Below are positions 1 through 10,494 of a DNA stretch of 64,000 nucleotides, one piece after another. The DNA comes from Synaphobranchus kaupii (lineage: Eukaryota > Chordata > Actinopteri > Anguilliformes > Synaphobranchidae): NCBI GenBank assembly GCA_029718625.1, contig JAINUF010000028.1, forward strand, positions 1,174,328-1,238,327. Direction: 5' to 3'. Under the pieces are notes generated by a model that saw only the letters and a list, made by a program, of their open reading frames with translations, did no database searches and was not told where the DNA came from. Positions within the stretch are counted from its first letter, which is position 1; every line of letters starts with the position of its first letter. The position numbers and the translations under genes were made by a program.

Positions 1-214
1 TTGCTGTTTCGTTTATTTCTTTGATCATGATTGGTCTGTTATAGCATACATATATGCCACATGCTATACTCTTGTCTGATTTTTTGTGTGTGCCCGTCTT
101 ATTCATTTTAAATAGATTTGTATTGCGCTTTTTTTCCCCAGAGAACTATCACAATGACATAAAATAAAACTTCAGATACTTAAATAAAAAAAATGGTTTT
201 ATGTAAGGGGGGAG

Positions 215-673
215 TGTAAGGTTCAGAGAACCAAGCGCCACAACCAAGGGACCTAAAAGTGTATATCGTGAGAAATACACCACAAAGCGGACAGCTCCGC
301 AGTAGAAGGGGATATAAAATAAAATAATGGGAATCAAAACCTCCTGGCGTAAGCCAACACAAAAACAAACCCAAAAGAGGGCAAACTCGGCAATCGCGAG
401 TAATCAAACAACAAAAGAACCTCACGCTCTCACACAAGAAGCATATAACTGGAGGGCAGAGAAAAACAAAAGAAAGCCTGTGTAGAAAGAACACGGGCGA
501 AAGAAACAAAATAGAAATAGAACCTGTTACCTACAGCTCTAGGTGCGAAAGAGCTGAACAAAAGGTAACAGGTAGAGGAGTATAAAAGGAGAACGAGAGA
601 AAAGGAAACAAAAAGACTAAATAAATCTTTACCCTAACGCTAACCGAACTACCTACGTTTCTTATTTGTAACA
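215..673 (+). mobile_element. LTR-like repeat (possible old solo LTR)
   Basis: A 459-bp block beginning TGTAAGG and ending TTGTAACA, so it has TG...CA ends. On the + strand it holds a TATA box (TATAAAAGG, 581-589) followed by a poly(A) signal (AATAAA, 620-625), the order expected of an LTR. The same block is present in all four units. No matching target duplication is visible at its edges and no retroviral genes adjoin it, so solo-LTR status is an inference. Confidence 0.4.
522..573 (+). other. Stem-loop just upstream of a TATA box
   Basis: ACCTGTTACCT (522-532) and AGGTAACAGGT (563-573) are perfect 11-bp inverted copies. Inside them AGCTCT and AGAGCT form a second short stem. The structure ends 8 bp before the TATA box of the LTR-like repeat and recurs in the other units. 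Confidence 0.6.
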
Positions 674-805
674 ACCAGAAATGTAGAGACTGCAATCCTA
701 TACCTTACCGACTTCGATGTCAAATAGCAAAGACAATATCGAAGCATCGGAAAAGCGGAAGTCCTGAGCTATTTATAACCGACAGGAAATCCAAAACAGG
801 TGAAA

Positions 806-2355
806 TGTTACGATCCTGAAACGGGTTGAACCCAAGTGCAACGACCAAGAGGCAGATTCAAATAAAGGGGGTTTTTATTTAAGCTTTGGGGTAGTCCCAA
901 AGCTGTACAGAAGGTATAAGAAAACAGGTTAGTACATAGAACACAAAAATCCCATAGGGACTGCTCCAAGCCGGAGCTGGACTTGTAAGTCCGGTGAGTT
1001 CCAAGCCGGAACAAAAGGGCTGCCCTGCTGCTCCAAGCCGGAACTGGAAACAGGGATTGGACTGGAACTGAACAGGAACTGGACTGGAACTGGACCGGGA
1101 GGTCCACTCAGGAAACGAGTGCTGGAACAGAATATGTTCCAAGCCGGAACTGGACAGGAACTGGACTGGAACTGGACAGGAACTGGACTGGAACTGGACC
1201 GGGAGGTCCACTCAGGAAACGAGTGCTGGAACAGAATATGTTCCAAGCCGGAACTGGACAGGAACTGGACTGGAACTGGACTGGAACTGAACTGGAACTG
1301 GACAGGAACTGGACTTGGACTGGAACGTGAAGTCCACACTGGAAACGGATGCTGGAACGGAATTCGTTCCAAGCCGGAACTGGAATTTACTGGAATAGTG
1401 GGTTAGCCACCGGGACGGTACTGTACTGGACCGCGAGTATCACACTGGTGCAGGTTCTGGAACGGCGCGACTGTTCCAAGCCGAAACTGGACTTAAGTTT
1501 CACTGGAGAACTCCCTCCGGGACTGAACAGGAACTGGACCGGGTTATTGACTTGGATAGGGGGACAAAGCAGAGGTTACAGGCAGGGTATACAGACTGGG
1601 TATTTGCATGAGAGGTGAGGATGTAGAATAGTCCGCCGCCTGTCTAGCTGACGAACACACCCCACGGAGCTGGTGAGGTGTAGCTTGGGGAGACCTCGTA
1701 TGAGCCGGCTGAACTCCAGGGATCCTGGAACCGTAACCACAGTACAGGAGGTAGCTGAGGCCGGACAGGAACAACAACGGAAGCGAGCCGGCAGGCTAGA
1801 CAGCGGGTCTCTCCCCGAGCTGGAGGTGGGAGTACCGCAACACACTCACACAACATAAAGGGAAAACAAAACACTGCTGCAGGGAGTTGGAATCGCGGCG
1901 TCTGGAGAGTTGAAGGGAGACAGGTAAGTAGCATGCAACAAAGACAGTTCAGGGAAGATAGCTACCAACCGCAGTTTACGTGAACAACATTTAGTGCAGC
2001 AAGCTGCACAAACTCCGGACCAGAAACGTGACAGGACATAGACAAGGTAGGTTAGTTAACGAACTGGCACCGATTAGCAGCCAGCCAGGGGTTTAAATAG
2101 TGGATAAAATGAAAACATAAATGGGAAACAGGTGAGGTAATTAACAGGGAGTGATTACTAAACTCAAAGGTGAGGAATGTGAACACGGAGAAAGGAAACC
2201 GATAGGAGGAAACAAACGTGACAGAAAGCACGAACATGACAGGAAAAACGCCCATCCTGCAGCAGCAGGGAAAACACGGACAAGGGAATCCAACATGACA
2301 CGGAGGGCAAACAGAAAAACCCGGAACACGGACAGGAAGGGAACGGAACGTTACA
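806..2355 (-). repeat. 3' LTR of the Gypsy element (element sense)
   Basis: 1550 bp, matching 6706-8255 with an offset of 5900. Differences are seen only at 1662/7562 (C/A), 2069/7969 (A/G) and 2166/8066 (A/G). It contains degenerate GGAACTGGACT-type tandem repeats around 960-1400, including two longer blocks about 104 bp apart that start near 1101 and 1205. Confidence 0.96.
874..879 (-). terminator. Poly(A) signal candidate in the 3' LTR
   Basis: AATAAA on the minus strand, the only exact match noticed in the LTR. Its place near the LTR end implies a very long R region. Confidence 0.45.
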
Positions 2356-2358
2356 GTA

Positions 2359-2368
2359 CCCCCCCCTC
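2359..2368 (-). promoter_or_regulatory. Polypurine tract
   Basis: In element sense GAGGGGGGGG lies 3 nt before the 3' LTR, the position of the plus-strand primer. The last pol codons run into it. Confidence 0.75.
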
Positions 2369-5300
2369 AATGTACGCCCCCTGGCGTACCAGAAGGCCTG
2401 GCTTTATCTGGGAAGAGTTTATGGAAATCCATGATAAGTGAATGATCCAGGATAAGGCTCTTGTGGAGCCACGACCGCTCCTCAGGACCATAACCCTCCC
2501 AGTCCACGAGATACTGGAAGCCCCGGCCCTTACGGCGGATATCAATAACACGGTTAACCGTGTAGGCCGGGGCGTTGTTGATCACTCGGACGGGAGGAGG
2601 AGGGATGGACGGGGTACTGAGGGGACTGGAGGAGACAGGCTTGATCTGGGAAACGTGAAAAACAGGGTAAACCTTGAGGGAGGTAGGGAGGGAGAGTTTA
2701 ACTGAGACAGGATTAACTAAACAAATGATGGGGAAGGGACCAATGAAGCGGGGCTGGAGTTTTTTAGAAGAGGAGGGAAGGGAAATATTGGCAGTGGAGA
2801 GCCAGACCTGCTGACCGGCCCTATACCGCGGGGCTGCGGTCCTGTGAAGGTCCGCTAGACGTTGAGAACGGGATTTGGCGCGGAGGAGTGCGGTGCGCGT
2901 CAGTCTCCACATACGTTTGCATCTAAGCATGTGGGATTTTACAGAGGGGACAGCCACCTCCGCCTCCTGGGTAGAAAGAAGAGGGGGTTGATAGCCTAAT
3001 GAGCATTCAAACGGAGATAACCCAGTAGAGGCACACTTAAGGGAGTTGTGAGCATACTCTACCCAGGGGAGAAAACGGCTCCAAGAAGCGGGATTACGCA
3101 CAGTGACACACCGCAGGGCGGCTCCCAGGTCCTGGTTCGCTCTTTCTGCCTGGCCGTTAGACTGGGGATGAAAACCAGAAGATAAGCTTGCCGAGGCACC
3201 CAGGGCCACACAAAACGCTTTCCAAACCCGGGAGGAGAACTGGGGCCCACGATCAGACACAATGTCCGAGGGGATCCCGTGCAGCCTGACCACATGCAAC
3301 ACCAGGAGCTCAGCGGTCTCAAGGGCAGACGGGAGTTTGGGGAGGGGAACAAAATGAACCGCCTTGGAGAACCGGTCCACTATTGTCAGAATAACGGTGT
3401 TACCCTCTGACAATGGCAGACCGGTGACGAAGTCAACGCCAATGTGACTCCAAGGACGGCCCGGGACAGGGAGGGGAAGGAGAAGACCAGAGGGGGGCTG
3501 GTGGGAGGCCTTACTCCTGGCGCACACAGAGCAGGCCAGGACAAAAGCACGGGTATCCCCCTTAAGGGTGGGCCACCAGAAACTCCTCCTGACAAGGGCG
3601 ATCGTTCTGGCTACACCCGGGTGACATGCCAGGCACGAGGCGTGAACCCAATCCAGGACCTGGGAGCGGACGGAATTGGGCACAAAAAGGCAGGAGTTAG
3701 GGTTACTGCAGGGATCTGGTTGGGAGGTCTGAGCGGCCTTCACAATGCCCTCGATTTCCCAAGAGACCGCAGCCACCACACAGGAAGCCGGTAGGATGGG
3801 CTCCGGATCAGCAGGACTGGAGGGGAGGGAAAAAATACGGGATAAGGCGTCTGCCTTGACATTACGGGAACCGGGGCGGTAGGAAACAGAGAAATTAAAG
3901 CGGGCAAAAAATAACGACCATCTAGCTTGGCGAGCATTCAGTCTCTTGGCAGATTTTAAATAAATGAGGTTCTGATGGTCGGTTAAAACAATAAAGGGAT
4001 TACCTGCCCCCTCCAGCCAGTGGCGCCACTCCTCAAGAGCCAGTTTGATAGCCAGAAGTTCCCGATCCCCGACATCATAGTTTCGCTCCGCGGAGGACAG
4101 TCTCCGGGAGAAAAAGGCGCAGGGATGGAGCTTGCTATCCAGAGCGGCTCGTTGGGACAGAATGGCCCCCACGCCGGTGTCGGAGGCATCCACCTCAACG
4201 GTGAACTGACGTGAAGTGTCCGGGTGACAGAGGATAGGAGCTGAGGAAAACCGAGCCTTGAGCAGATCAAATGCACGCTGGGCATCGGGATTCCAACAGA
4301 AGGGTAGGGTAACAGAGGTGAGTTTAGTAAGGGGAGCGGCAATGACACTATAATTACGGATGAAGCGGCGATAGAAATTAGCAAACCCAAGGAACTGCTG
4401 AAGGTGCTTGCGGGAGGTGGGTTGGGGCCATTCTGTCACCGCCTTGATCTTAGCAGGGTCCGCCCGGAGACTGCCCTCCTCGATAATGAAGCCGAGGAAC
4501 GGGACCGTGGAAACATGAAATGAACACTTCTCTGCTTTGACGAATAATTGATTCTCCAGCAGCCGCTGGAGAACCTCCCGGACGTGGATAACGTGTTCCT
4601 GGGGGGATTTGGAGAAAATCAGAATGTCATCGATGTAAACATATACACTCTTCCCGAGAAGGTCACGTAACACATCGTTCACCATGCCCTGGAAGACTGC
4701 TGGGGCGTTAGTAAGGCCGAAAGGGACCACCAGGTATTCGTAGTGGCCCAACGGAGTGTTAAAAGCAGTCTTCCATTCGTCCCCCTCCCGTATGCGCACC
4801 AAGTGATAAGCGTTACGGAGATCGAGCTTGGAAAACGTAACTGCTTGCGAGAGGGGTTCAAAGGCGGTGTTAATGAGGGGAAGAGGGTATTTGTTACGGA
4901 TGGTGACTTGGTTCAGTCCACGGTAGTCGATGCAGGGCCGTAAGGAGCCGTCCTTCTTCCCAACGAAGAAGAACCCTGCACCGACCGGGGATGACGAGGG
5001 ACGGATAATTCCTGAAGCGAGGGACTCGTGAATATACTCCTCCATTGCCAGTTTCTCCGGTCCCGACAGGCTGTAGAGGCGACCAGACGGCAGCTTGGCT
5101 CCCGCCAGCAGATCGATGCAACAGTCGTATGGCCTGTGAGGAGGTAAAGACAAGGCACGTGATTTGGAGAAAACCTGCACCAGATCGTGATATTGTTTAG
5201 GAACATTAGATAAATCGGGCGCCGGCTGCTCAGAACAGGGATTATTGGACCCCGGAGGGGGTAGAGCCGAGCGGAGACAACTGGCTAGACAGTGGGCACT

Positions 5301-5726
5301 CCACGCCAGGATACGACCGGACTTCCAGTCAATGTGAGGGTTGTGGAGGCGGAGCCAGGTCTGACCCAAAACAAGAGCAGATTGTTGAGAATGAATGAGC
5401 AGGAGCTGAATAGACTCTCGATGATTTCCAGATAAAACAAGCTGTATAGGAACTGTGGAGTGGGTGACTAGCCCCAAGCTGCGGCCGTCCAGAGCCAGAG
5501 CAGAAATAGGAGAAGGCAGAAGCTCCGTGGGAATGCCGGCCCTCCTGGCGAAGGAGATATCTATAAAGTTGGCATCCGCTCCGGAATCGATGAGAGCCGA
5601 GGAGGATGCGGTCTTGTCCCTCCAAAGGAGGGTAGCCTTGAATACAAGGCGATCCTGAGCTGCATGGTTAGGGATGATGGGGCTCGTCAGTACGCCCAGT
5701 TTCACTGGCGAGCCCAATCTTTTGGG
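2367..5726 (-). CDS. pol: Pol polyprotein of the Gypsy element (by -1 frameshift)
   Basis: Enzymatic polyprotein that copies and inserts the element. The pol frame has no ATG at its 5' end (the first candidate, at 5717, is TTG), so it is best read as a -1 frameshift product entering at 5720-5726. Counting from 5717 (1116 residues): aspartic protease DSGA at 44-47; reverse transcriptase with YIDD at 361-364; RNase H acidic residues D510, E553, D580 and D623; integrase zinc finger H692, H699, C729, C732; integrase triad D762, D822, E858 (35 residues between the last two); C-terminal chromodomain about 1051-1095 with aromatic residues Y1052, W1073 and Y1076. Domain order protease-RT-RNase H-integrase is diagnostic of Ty3/Gypsy, and the chromodomain of chromoviruses. 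No internal stop is present. Confidence 0.93.
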   Translation of the reverse strand, partial: PKRLGSPVKLGVLTSPIIPNHAAQDRLVFKATLLWRDKTASSSALIDSGADANFIDISFARRAGIPTELLPSPISALALDGRSLGLVTHSTVPIQLVLSGNHRESIQLLLIHSQQSALVLGQTWLRLHNPHIDWKSGRILAWSAHCLASCLRSALPPPGSNNPCSEQPAPDLSNVPKQYHDLVQVFSKSRALSLPPHRPYDCCIDLLAGAKLPSGRLYSLSGPEKLAMEEYIHESLASGIIRPSSSPVGAGFFFVGKKDGSLRPCIDYRGLNQVTIRNKYPLPLINTAFEPLSQAVTFSKLDLRNAYHLVRIREGDEWKTAFNTPLGHYEYLVVPFGLTNAPAVFQGMVNDVLRDLLGKSVYVYIDDILIFSKSPQEHVIHVREVLQRLLENQLFVKAEKCSFHVSTVPFLGFIIEEGSLRADPAKIKAVTEWPQPTSRKHLQQFLGFANFYRRFIRNYSVIAAPLTKLTSVTLPFCWNPDAQRAFDLLKARFSSAPILCHPDTSRQFTVEVDASDTGVGAILSQRAALDSKLHPCAFFSRRLSSAERNYDVGDRELLAIKLALEEWRHWLEGAGNPFIVLTDHQNLIYLKSAKRLNARQARWSLFFARFNFSVSYRPGSRNVKADALSRIFSLPSSPADPEPILPASCVVAAVSWEIEGIVKAAQTSQPDPCSNPNSCLFVPNSVRSQVLDWVHASCLACHPGVARTIALVRRSFWWPTLKGDTRAFVLACSVCARSKASHQPPSGLLLPLPVPGRPWSHIGVDFVTGLPLSEGNTVILTIVDRFSKAVHFVPLPKLPSALETAELLVLHVVRLHGIPSDIVSDRGPQFSSRVWKAFCVALGASASLSSGFHPQSNGQAERANQDLGAALRCVTVRNPASWSRFLPWVEYAHNSLKCASTGLSPFECSLGYQPPLLSTQEAEVAVPSVKSHMLRCKRMWRLTRTALLRAKSRSQRLADLHRTAAPRYRAGQQVWLSTANISLPSSSKKLQPRFIGPFPIICLVNPVSVKLSLPTSLKVYPVFHVSQIKPVSSSPLSTPSIPPPPVRVINNAPAYTVNRVIDIRRKGRGFQYLVDWEGYGPEERSWLHKSLILDHSLIMDFHKLFPDKARPSGTPGGVH
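5680..5726 (-). promoter_or_regulatory. -1 ribosomal frameshift signal between gag and pol
   Basis: In element sense the gag frame reads C CCA AAA, the canonical X XXY YYZ heptamer CCCAAAA (5720-5726). Slippage by -1 enters the pol frame, which lacks an ATG. Four nucleotides later a 7-bp stem GGGCTCG (5709-5715) / CGAGCCC (5680-5686) encloses a smaller hairpin CCAGT-GAA-ACTGG. A heptamer followed by a stem-loop is the established -1 frameshift design, also used by sushi-related PEG10. The 4-nt spacer is slightly short. Confidence 0.85.
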
Positions 5727-6685
5727 CGGATGGGACAGGAGGCGATCTGGTGGCCAGGCTTGCCGCAGTAAAAGCAGGACCTGGTGCGGAAACGGCGCTG
5801 GCGCTCCTCGGGATCGACCGAAACTCTGCCCAGTTGCATAGGCTCCTCCTCGGAGACGCCAGTAGACGCCCTAGATCCAGGAATAGCAGAGTGAAAGCGA
5901 ACGTTAGGAGAGCCGGAGGGTAGGTGACGGCCAGAGCTTCCTCCCCGCTCACGGGCCCGGATACGAAGGCGATTATCGACCGCAATGGCGAGGCTGATGA
6001 GACTATTAAGGGAGTTGGACTCCTCTCGAGTGGCAAGCTGGTCCTTGAGTTCCTCGCTAAGAGCTTGGCGGAACGCCCCCTGAAGGGAGGTGTCGTTCCA
6101 TCCGGACTCCGCGGCGAGGGTACGAAACTGAATTGCCATCTCTGCAACGCTGCGCGTGCCTTGACGAACCTGGAGTAGGCGTTGGGTGGCGTCTCGCCCG
6201 CAGGTAGGGTGATCAAAGACGCGCCGCATCTCGGCGGTGAAGGCTGCGTAGTTGCTGCATAGCGGAGCCTGGCTCTCCCAGATAGATGTAGCCCACTCCA
6301 GGGCGCTTCCTCCCAAGCTGCTCATGACAAACGCGACCTTGCTGGAGTCGGAGGCGAAGGAGGTAGGCTGCATGCGGAACACTATGTCACATTTTAAGAG
6401 AAATTCCCGACATCTCCCCAACCCCCCGCGATATAACTCGGGGTGTTGCACTCGGGGCTCCCGGCTTGAAGTGGGAGCTGGGGCCTCCGGAAGGGGTTCA
6501 GGAGCGGGAGGAATGGGGCCCGTAGGAATTCGCGGTAACGGCTGGTGAAGAGAAAGTTGCGCCACCTGCTCCGTGATGCCCCTCAGCACCTCCAAGACGT
6601 CATCCAAACGGCGGCTCTGTTGGTCGCTAACCGCAGTTTGGCAGGAGAAGGCGTGGCGAATCTGATCAAGGTCGGCTGGGTCCAT
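5702..6685 (-). CDS. gag: Gag polyprotein of the Gypsy element
   Basis: Structural polyprotein expected to form the virus-like particle and bind the element RNA. The open frame continues into the LTR (to 6748), but the first ATG inside the element is at 6685, 20 nt after the LTR, and gives 327 residues beginning MDPADLDQ. A retroviral zinc knuckle of the form C-x2-C-x4-H-x4-C ([14 protein letters not shown]) lies at about residues 304-317. The frame stops at 5702, 15 nt after the start of the -1 frameshift heptamer region, and overlaps pol in a different frame. The length is usual for this group. It appears intact. Confidence 0.9.
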   Translation of the reverse strand: MDPADLDQIRHAFSCQTAVSDQQSRRLDDVLEVLRGITEQVAQLSLHQPLPRIPTGPIPPAPEPLPEAPAPTSSREPRVQHPELYRGGLGRCREFLLKCDIVFRMQPTSFASDSSKVAFVMSSLGGSALEWATSIWESQAPLCSNYAAFTAEMRRVFDHPTCGRDATQRLLQVRQGTRSVAEMAIQFRTLAAESGWNDTSLQGAFRQALSEELKDQLATREESNSLNSLISLAIAVDNRLRIRARERGGSSGRHLPSGSPNVRFHSAIPGSRASTGVSEEEPMQLGRVSVDPEERQRRFRTRSCFYCGKPGHQIASCPIRPKDWARQ

Positions 6686-6693
6686 GTCTTTTG

Positions 6694-6704
6694 GCCAGTT
6701 CGTT
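6694..6704 (-). promoter_or_regulatory. Primer binding site, self-primer type
   Basis: One nucleotide inside the 5' LTR the element reads AACGAACTGGC. This is the exact reverse complement of GCCAGTTCGTT (minus strand, 7958-7968) at the predicted 5' end of the transcript. Tf1/sushi-type elements prime reverse transcription with the first 11 nt of their own RNA instead of a tRNA, and the match here is also 11 nt. Pairing does not extend on either side. Confidence 0.75.
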
Positions 6705-6705
6705 C

Positions 6706-8255
6706 TGTTACGATCCTGAAACGGGTTGAACCCAAGTGCAACGACCAAGAGGCAGATTCAAATAAAGGGGGTTTTTATTTAAGCTTTGGGGTAGTCCCAA
6801 AGCTGTACAGAAGGTATAAGAAAACAGGTTAGTACATAGAACACAAAAATCCCATAGGGACTGCTCCAAGCCGGAGCTGGACTTGTAAGTCCGGTGAGTT
6901 CCAAGCCGGAACAAAAGGGCTGCCCTGCTGCTCCAAGCCGGAACTGGAAACAGGGATTGGACTGGAACTGAACAGGAACTGGACTGGAACTGGACCGGGA
7001 GGTCCACTCAGGAAACGAGTGCTGGAACAGAATATGTTCCAAGCCGGAACTGGACAGGAACTGGACTGGAACTGGACAGGAACTGGACTGGAACTGGACC
7101 GGGAGGTCCACTCAGGAAACGAGTGCTGGAACAGAATATGTTCCAAGCCGGAACTGGACAGGAACTGGACTGGAACTGGACTGGAACTGAACTGGAACTG
7201 GACAGGAACTGGACTTGGACTGGAACGTGAAGTCCACACTGGAAACGGATGCTGGAACGGAATTCGTTCCAAGCCGGAACTGGAATTTACTGGAATAGTG
7301 GGTTAGCCACCGGGACGGTACTGTACTGGACCGCGAGTATCACACTGGTGCAGGTTCTGGAACGGCGCGACTGTTCCAAGCCGAAACTGGACTTAAGTTT
7401 CACTGGAGAACTCCCTCCGGGACTGAACAGGAACTGGACCGGGTTATTGACTTGGATAGGGGGACAAAGCAGAGGTTACAGGCAGGGTATACAGACTGGG
7501 TATTTGCATGAGAGGTGAGGATGTAGAATAGTCCGCCGCCTGTCTAGCTGACGAACACACCACACGGAGCTGGTGAGGTGTAGCTTGGGGAGACCTCGTA
7601 TGAGCCGGCTGAACTCCAGGGATCCTGGAACCGTAACCACAGTACAGGAGGTAGCTGAGGCCGGACAGGAACAACAACGGAAGCGAGCCGGCAGGCTAGA
7701 CAGCGGGTCTCTCCCCGAGCTGGAGGTGGGAGTACCGCAACACACTCACACAACATAAAGGGAAAACAAAACACTGCTGCAGGGAGTTGGAATCGCGGCG
7801 TCTGGAGAGTTGAAGGGAGACAGGTAAGTAGCATGCAACAAAGACAGTTCAGGGAAGATAGCTACCAACCGCAGTTTACGTGAACAACATTTAGTGCAGC
7901 AAGCTGCACAAACTCCGGACCAGAAACGTGACAGGACATAGACAAGGTAGGTTAGTTAACGAACTGGCGCCGATTAGCAGCCAGCCAGGGGTTTAAATAG
8001 TGGATAAAATGAAAACATAAATGGGAAACAGGTGAGGTAATTAACAGGGAGTGATTACTAAACTCGAAGGTGAGGAATGTGAACACGGAGAAAGGAAACC
8101 GATAGGAGGAAACAAACGTGACAGAAAGCACGAACATGACAGGAAAAACGCCCATCCTGCAGCAGCAGGGAAAACACGGACAAGGGAATCCAACATGACA
8201 CGGAGGGCAAACAGAAAAACCCGGAACACGGACAGGAAGGGAACGGAACGTTACA
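6706..8255 (-). repeat. 5' LTR of the Gypsy element (element sense)
   Basis: 1550 bp and upstream of gag in element sense. A TATA-like TATTTAAA on the minus strand (7992-7999) lies 31 nt before the proposed transcript start at 7968. That gives a U3 of about 287 bp (7969-8255) and an unusually long R plus U5 of about 1.26 kb. Confidence 0.95.
7958..7999 (-). promoter_or_regulatory. Core promoter, transcript start and self-primer of the Gypsy element
   Basis: TATTTAAA on the minus strand (7992-7999) is followed 31 nt later by the 11-nt self-primer sequence (7958-7968). The spacing is what TATA-directed initiation at 7968 would give, so the primer would form exactly the RNA 5' end. The start site is inferred, not observed. 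Confidence 0.65.
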
Positions 8256-8444
8256 TGAAAGGGATAATTGCCGGGCGAGAGTCAAACACTGAAACAGAGG
8301 CGGAAAAAAAACTATAGATTGCCCCGACGTCGCCCAAAGGAAAGAACGACCGCAGAAACAACTGGAGGCTGCCAGAAACCATGACAGTTTAAGTCAGTTT
8401 AAATTGGATTATGAACATTATTGAGATGCATAGATGGTCTAGAG

Positions 8445-8733
8445 CAGGGGTGGGCAATTCCAGTCCTGGAGGGCTGGTGTGTATGCAGGTTTTTGTTCCC
8501 ACCAATTACCACAGCTAAATGAGCTAATTGGCTGTTTACACCAACACTAGTAGATTAGATCACTTTAATATGTTTCATATAGGGACACAAGAAGTCTTTG
8601 GCTGTCATTCCTGCGCTTATAGGAATTGTAGCTAAAATGTCAGATGGCGTGAATATTAGGGCTAATTAGGTAATTAAGGCCAGAAGTTGGCATGAAAACC
8701 AGAAACAGATACGGCCCTCGTTGCCCACCTCTG
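8445..8733. mobile_element. hAT-type miniature element, unit 1
   Basis: 289 bp with imperfect terminal inverted repeats (CAGGGGTGGGCAA at the left, CAGAGGTGGGCAA as reverse complement at the right) and a perfect 8-bp target duplication GTCTAGAG (8437-8444, 8734-8741). The 8-bp duplication is the hAT hallmark. Non-coding. The same insertion with the same flanks is in every unit. Confidence 0.9.
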
Positions 8734-10099
8734 GTCTAGAGAGTGGTGGTAATGCTTACAGTGCACTTCAGTACAGATATAGTACCTCCTATAGTGTCTC
8801 ATTGATTTTGGGCAGCAGTGTCCCATCACGCATCACTATTGAGTTCAAATGTATTTGTATTAAGTCATTTTCCTAAGTTCAGCAGTAATCTTAGTCCTTT
8901 GGAAGTTGTTGGGGCTCCTCGAGCATGTTATAGTCACACTGTTAGTGTCAGTCAGTAGAGAACTCAGGATCCCTATCAAACGTTATTTTTACATCCCTCC
9001 TCGCATCTCAAATAGAAGGCGCTATATAACTGTGTTTAGTTGCTGAGTAATTGTGAACTGAGGAATGTCCTTGTGAAGTTTTCACCCAAGCAGGATGGGT
9101 TGCTTTGATATGTTATTAATGTTGGGATATTGCCATTTGCAGTGCACTTCTCACAGAAAAGTGTAACTGACTGAAATGGACATGATGGAATTATCAGGGC
9201 AAAGGGGCGGTGCTAATTGTCCTTGTCATGTAAAGGAACAGAAAAACAAATAGAAAATCATGAAAACCTGTTTTATTTTGATAGTGCTTTTTGTAGAGGT
9301 TATGCCCAGCTATTTCCTACTAAGAGAAAATAAACTCACAAAAGCCTCAAGAATAAACAGGTAAAAACAAGCAGGTATTATACATATACCAAACATTAAA
9401 CAACAATCAGAGAAAGAATGCAAAAACTAAATGATTGTAAAATAAAACATTAATCTAAAATAAAACAATGTCTTCCAGAGTGGCAGATGTAATAAGATGC
9501 AGCCATTATATCTGTGAAACATTTGACAAGCACTGATACTGGTTCTTTAAAATGAACATATTACACATTTTGCAATTTGCCCTTTATGTCTTTGAAAAAA
9601 ATATTTTAATAAGTATCTTTAATCTCCAACTTTTTCAAGTTTTTAAAAATAAATTTGATACTGAAATGTTAGTTTCCTTTGCTGCTCAGTGAATTGTGTT
9701 GGCAGCCTGGACGTACTTAATCTGTCTGCTTTACAGGTGTTTTGCACTGAAACTTTGAGTTTAAATTGAATGGGCTGAGTGTGTCCAGATCCCTTAGCAC
9801 AGTGTAAAGACTTATTTGTCTGCATGAATGAGAGCTGTCCATAGGAGGGAAGCTCTCCATTGCATTGGTCCTCCAGGGCTTAGCTGCTCTAATCACTCCA
9901 CAGGCTGGGTTGACTCTTGGGTTTCAGGTTCACCTGCAACAGTGGAAGTGGAGAAATGTTCAGTCTTTATCACACAGCCGTTCTTGGTCAAACCTGGAAA
10001 CGGTGACATTCAAAATCACAAACTGTAATTTATATTTGCTGGCTTTGAGTGGTCTAGTGCTGTATGTGGCTGGATTTGATTTTATTTCTACATTTTTTC

Positions 10100-10105
10100 T
10101 TTATT
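10100..10105 (-). terminator. Poly(A) signal candidate of gene 1
   Basis: AATAAA on the minus strand, 208 nt beyond the stop codon of gene 1; a second copy is at 10081-10086. Confidence 0.5.
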
Positions 10106-10312
10106 CAAAATCTTTTCTTTTCTTTTCATATTCTGACGTGTCTAACATAACATCCTAATATATTTATACGATTTAGCCCATACAGAACCACAATCTGTTC
10201 ATTTATGCGAGTCCTCTTTCTGCCTAAATCATACATTTATATATTTATATGAACTTAAGAATTAAAAGGGCCGAGACTGTCTCTAGTGATAAGATGCTTT
10301 GAACCGTTGGTT

Positions 10313-10494
10313 TCAGCACCACGGTCCCCTGTCTTCATTCAAAACTGAAAGATGTTGAGTACTTGGCTGTTGTGTCCCAGTGCTAGTGTCCTCGGTTTGT
10401 GGCCTTCTCCTGTAGTACCACAGCAGTACTTTCAGCATCCCCAGGGTGGCCACCACTACAATCACCACCCTGACCACTGTCTCAGTGCTCCACC
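10313..10494 (-). CDS. Gene 1 last exon: charged membrane helix and short tail
   Basis: Acceptor CACACAG at 10495-10501; stop TGA at 10313-10315. The helix reads VVRVVIVVVATLGMLKVLLW, with Arg at its third and Lys at its sixteenth position, followed by YYRRRPQ and a Ser/Thr/Gln-rich tail ending GPWC. No tyrosine lies in the tail after the juxtamembrane YY. This exon has no counterpart in the other units, which carry an uncharged helix. Confidence 0.85.

Larger units (their letters stand above)
1..805. other. Intergenic spacer (left part), no gene seen
   Basis: Homologous to about 16050-16885, 34251-35055 and 53105-53935. By position it is the upstream flank of a receptor gene lying left of the window. 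Apart from an LTR-like repeat at 215-673 nothing coding is seen. It is interrupted at 805/806 by the retrotransposon and resumes at 8256. Confidence 0.7.
806..8255 (-). mobile_element. Complete Ty3/Gypsy chromovirus-type LTR retrotransposon
   Basis: A 7450-bp element lies in reverse orientation. It is bounded by 5-bp target duplications TGAAA (801-805 and 8256-8260). The other three units keep the uninterrupted site (for example near 16885), which confirms both ends. LTRs (806-2355 and 6706-8255) begin TGTTACG on the + strand and end CGTTACA. Internal parts in element order are primer site, gag, -1 frameshift signal, pol (protease, reverse transcriptase, RNase H, integrase, chromodomain) and polypurine tract. 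No stop or frameshift breaks gag or pol, and the LTRs differ at only 3 of 1550 positions, so the copy is young and may be functional. The chromodomain, the frameshift and the self-priming signal place it nearest the Tf1/sushi branch of the chromoviruses. It is absent from the other units, so it inserted after the duplications. Confidence 0.96.
8261..10312. other. Spacer and presumed 3' UTR of gene 1
   Basis: From 8261 to about 9590 it is homologous to the spacers of the other units; from about 9590 onward it is unique to unit 1. It holds a hAT-type element (8445-8733). No credible protein frame is seen. Minus-strand AATAAA candidates for gene 1 are at 10100-10105 and 10081-10086, about 210 nt after the stop. 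Confidence 0.6.

Noticed and set aside
808..1406. Overlapping open frames within the LTR (also 6708-7306)
   Set aside because: They come from the GGAACTGGAC repeats of the LTR and have no recognisable domain.
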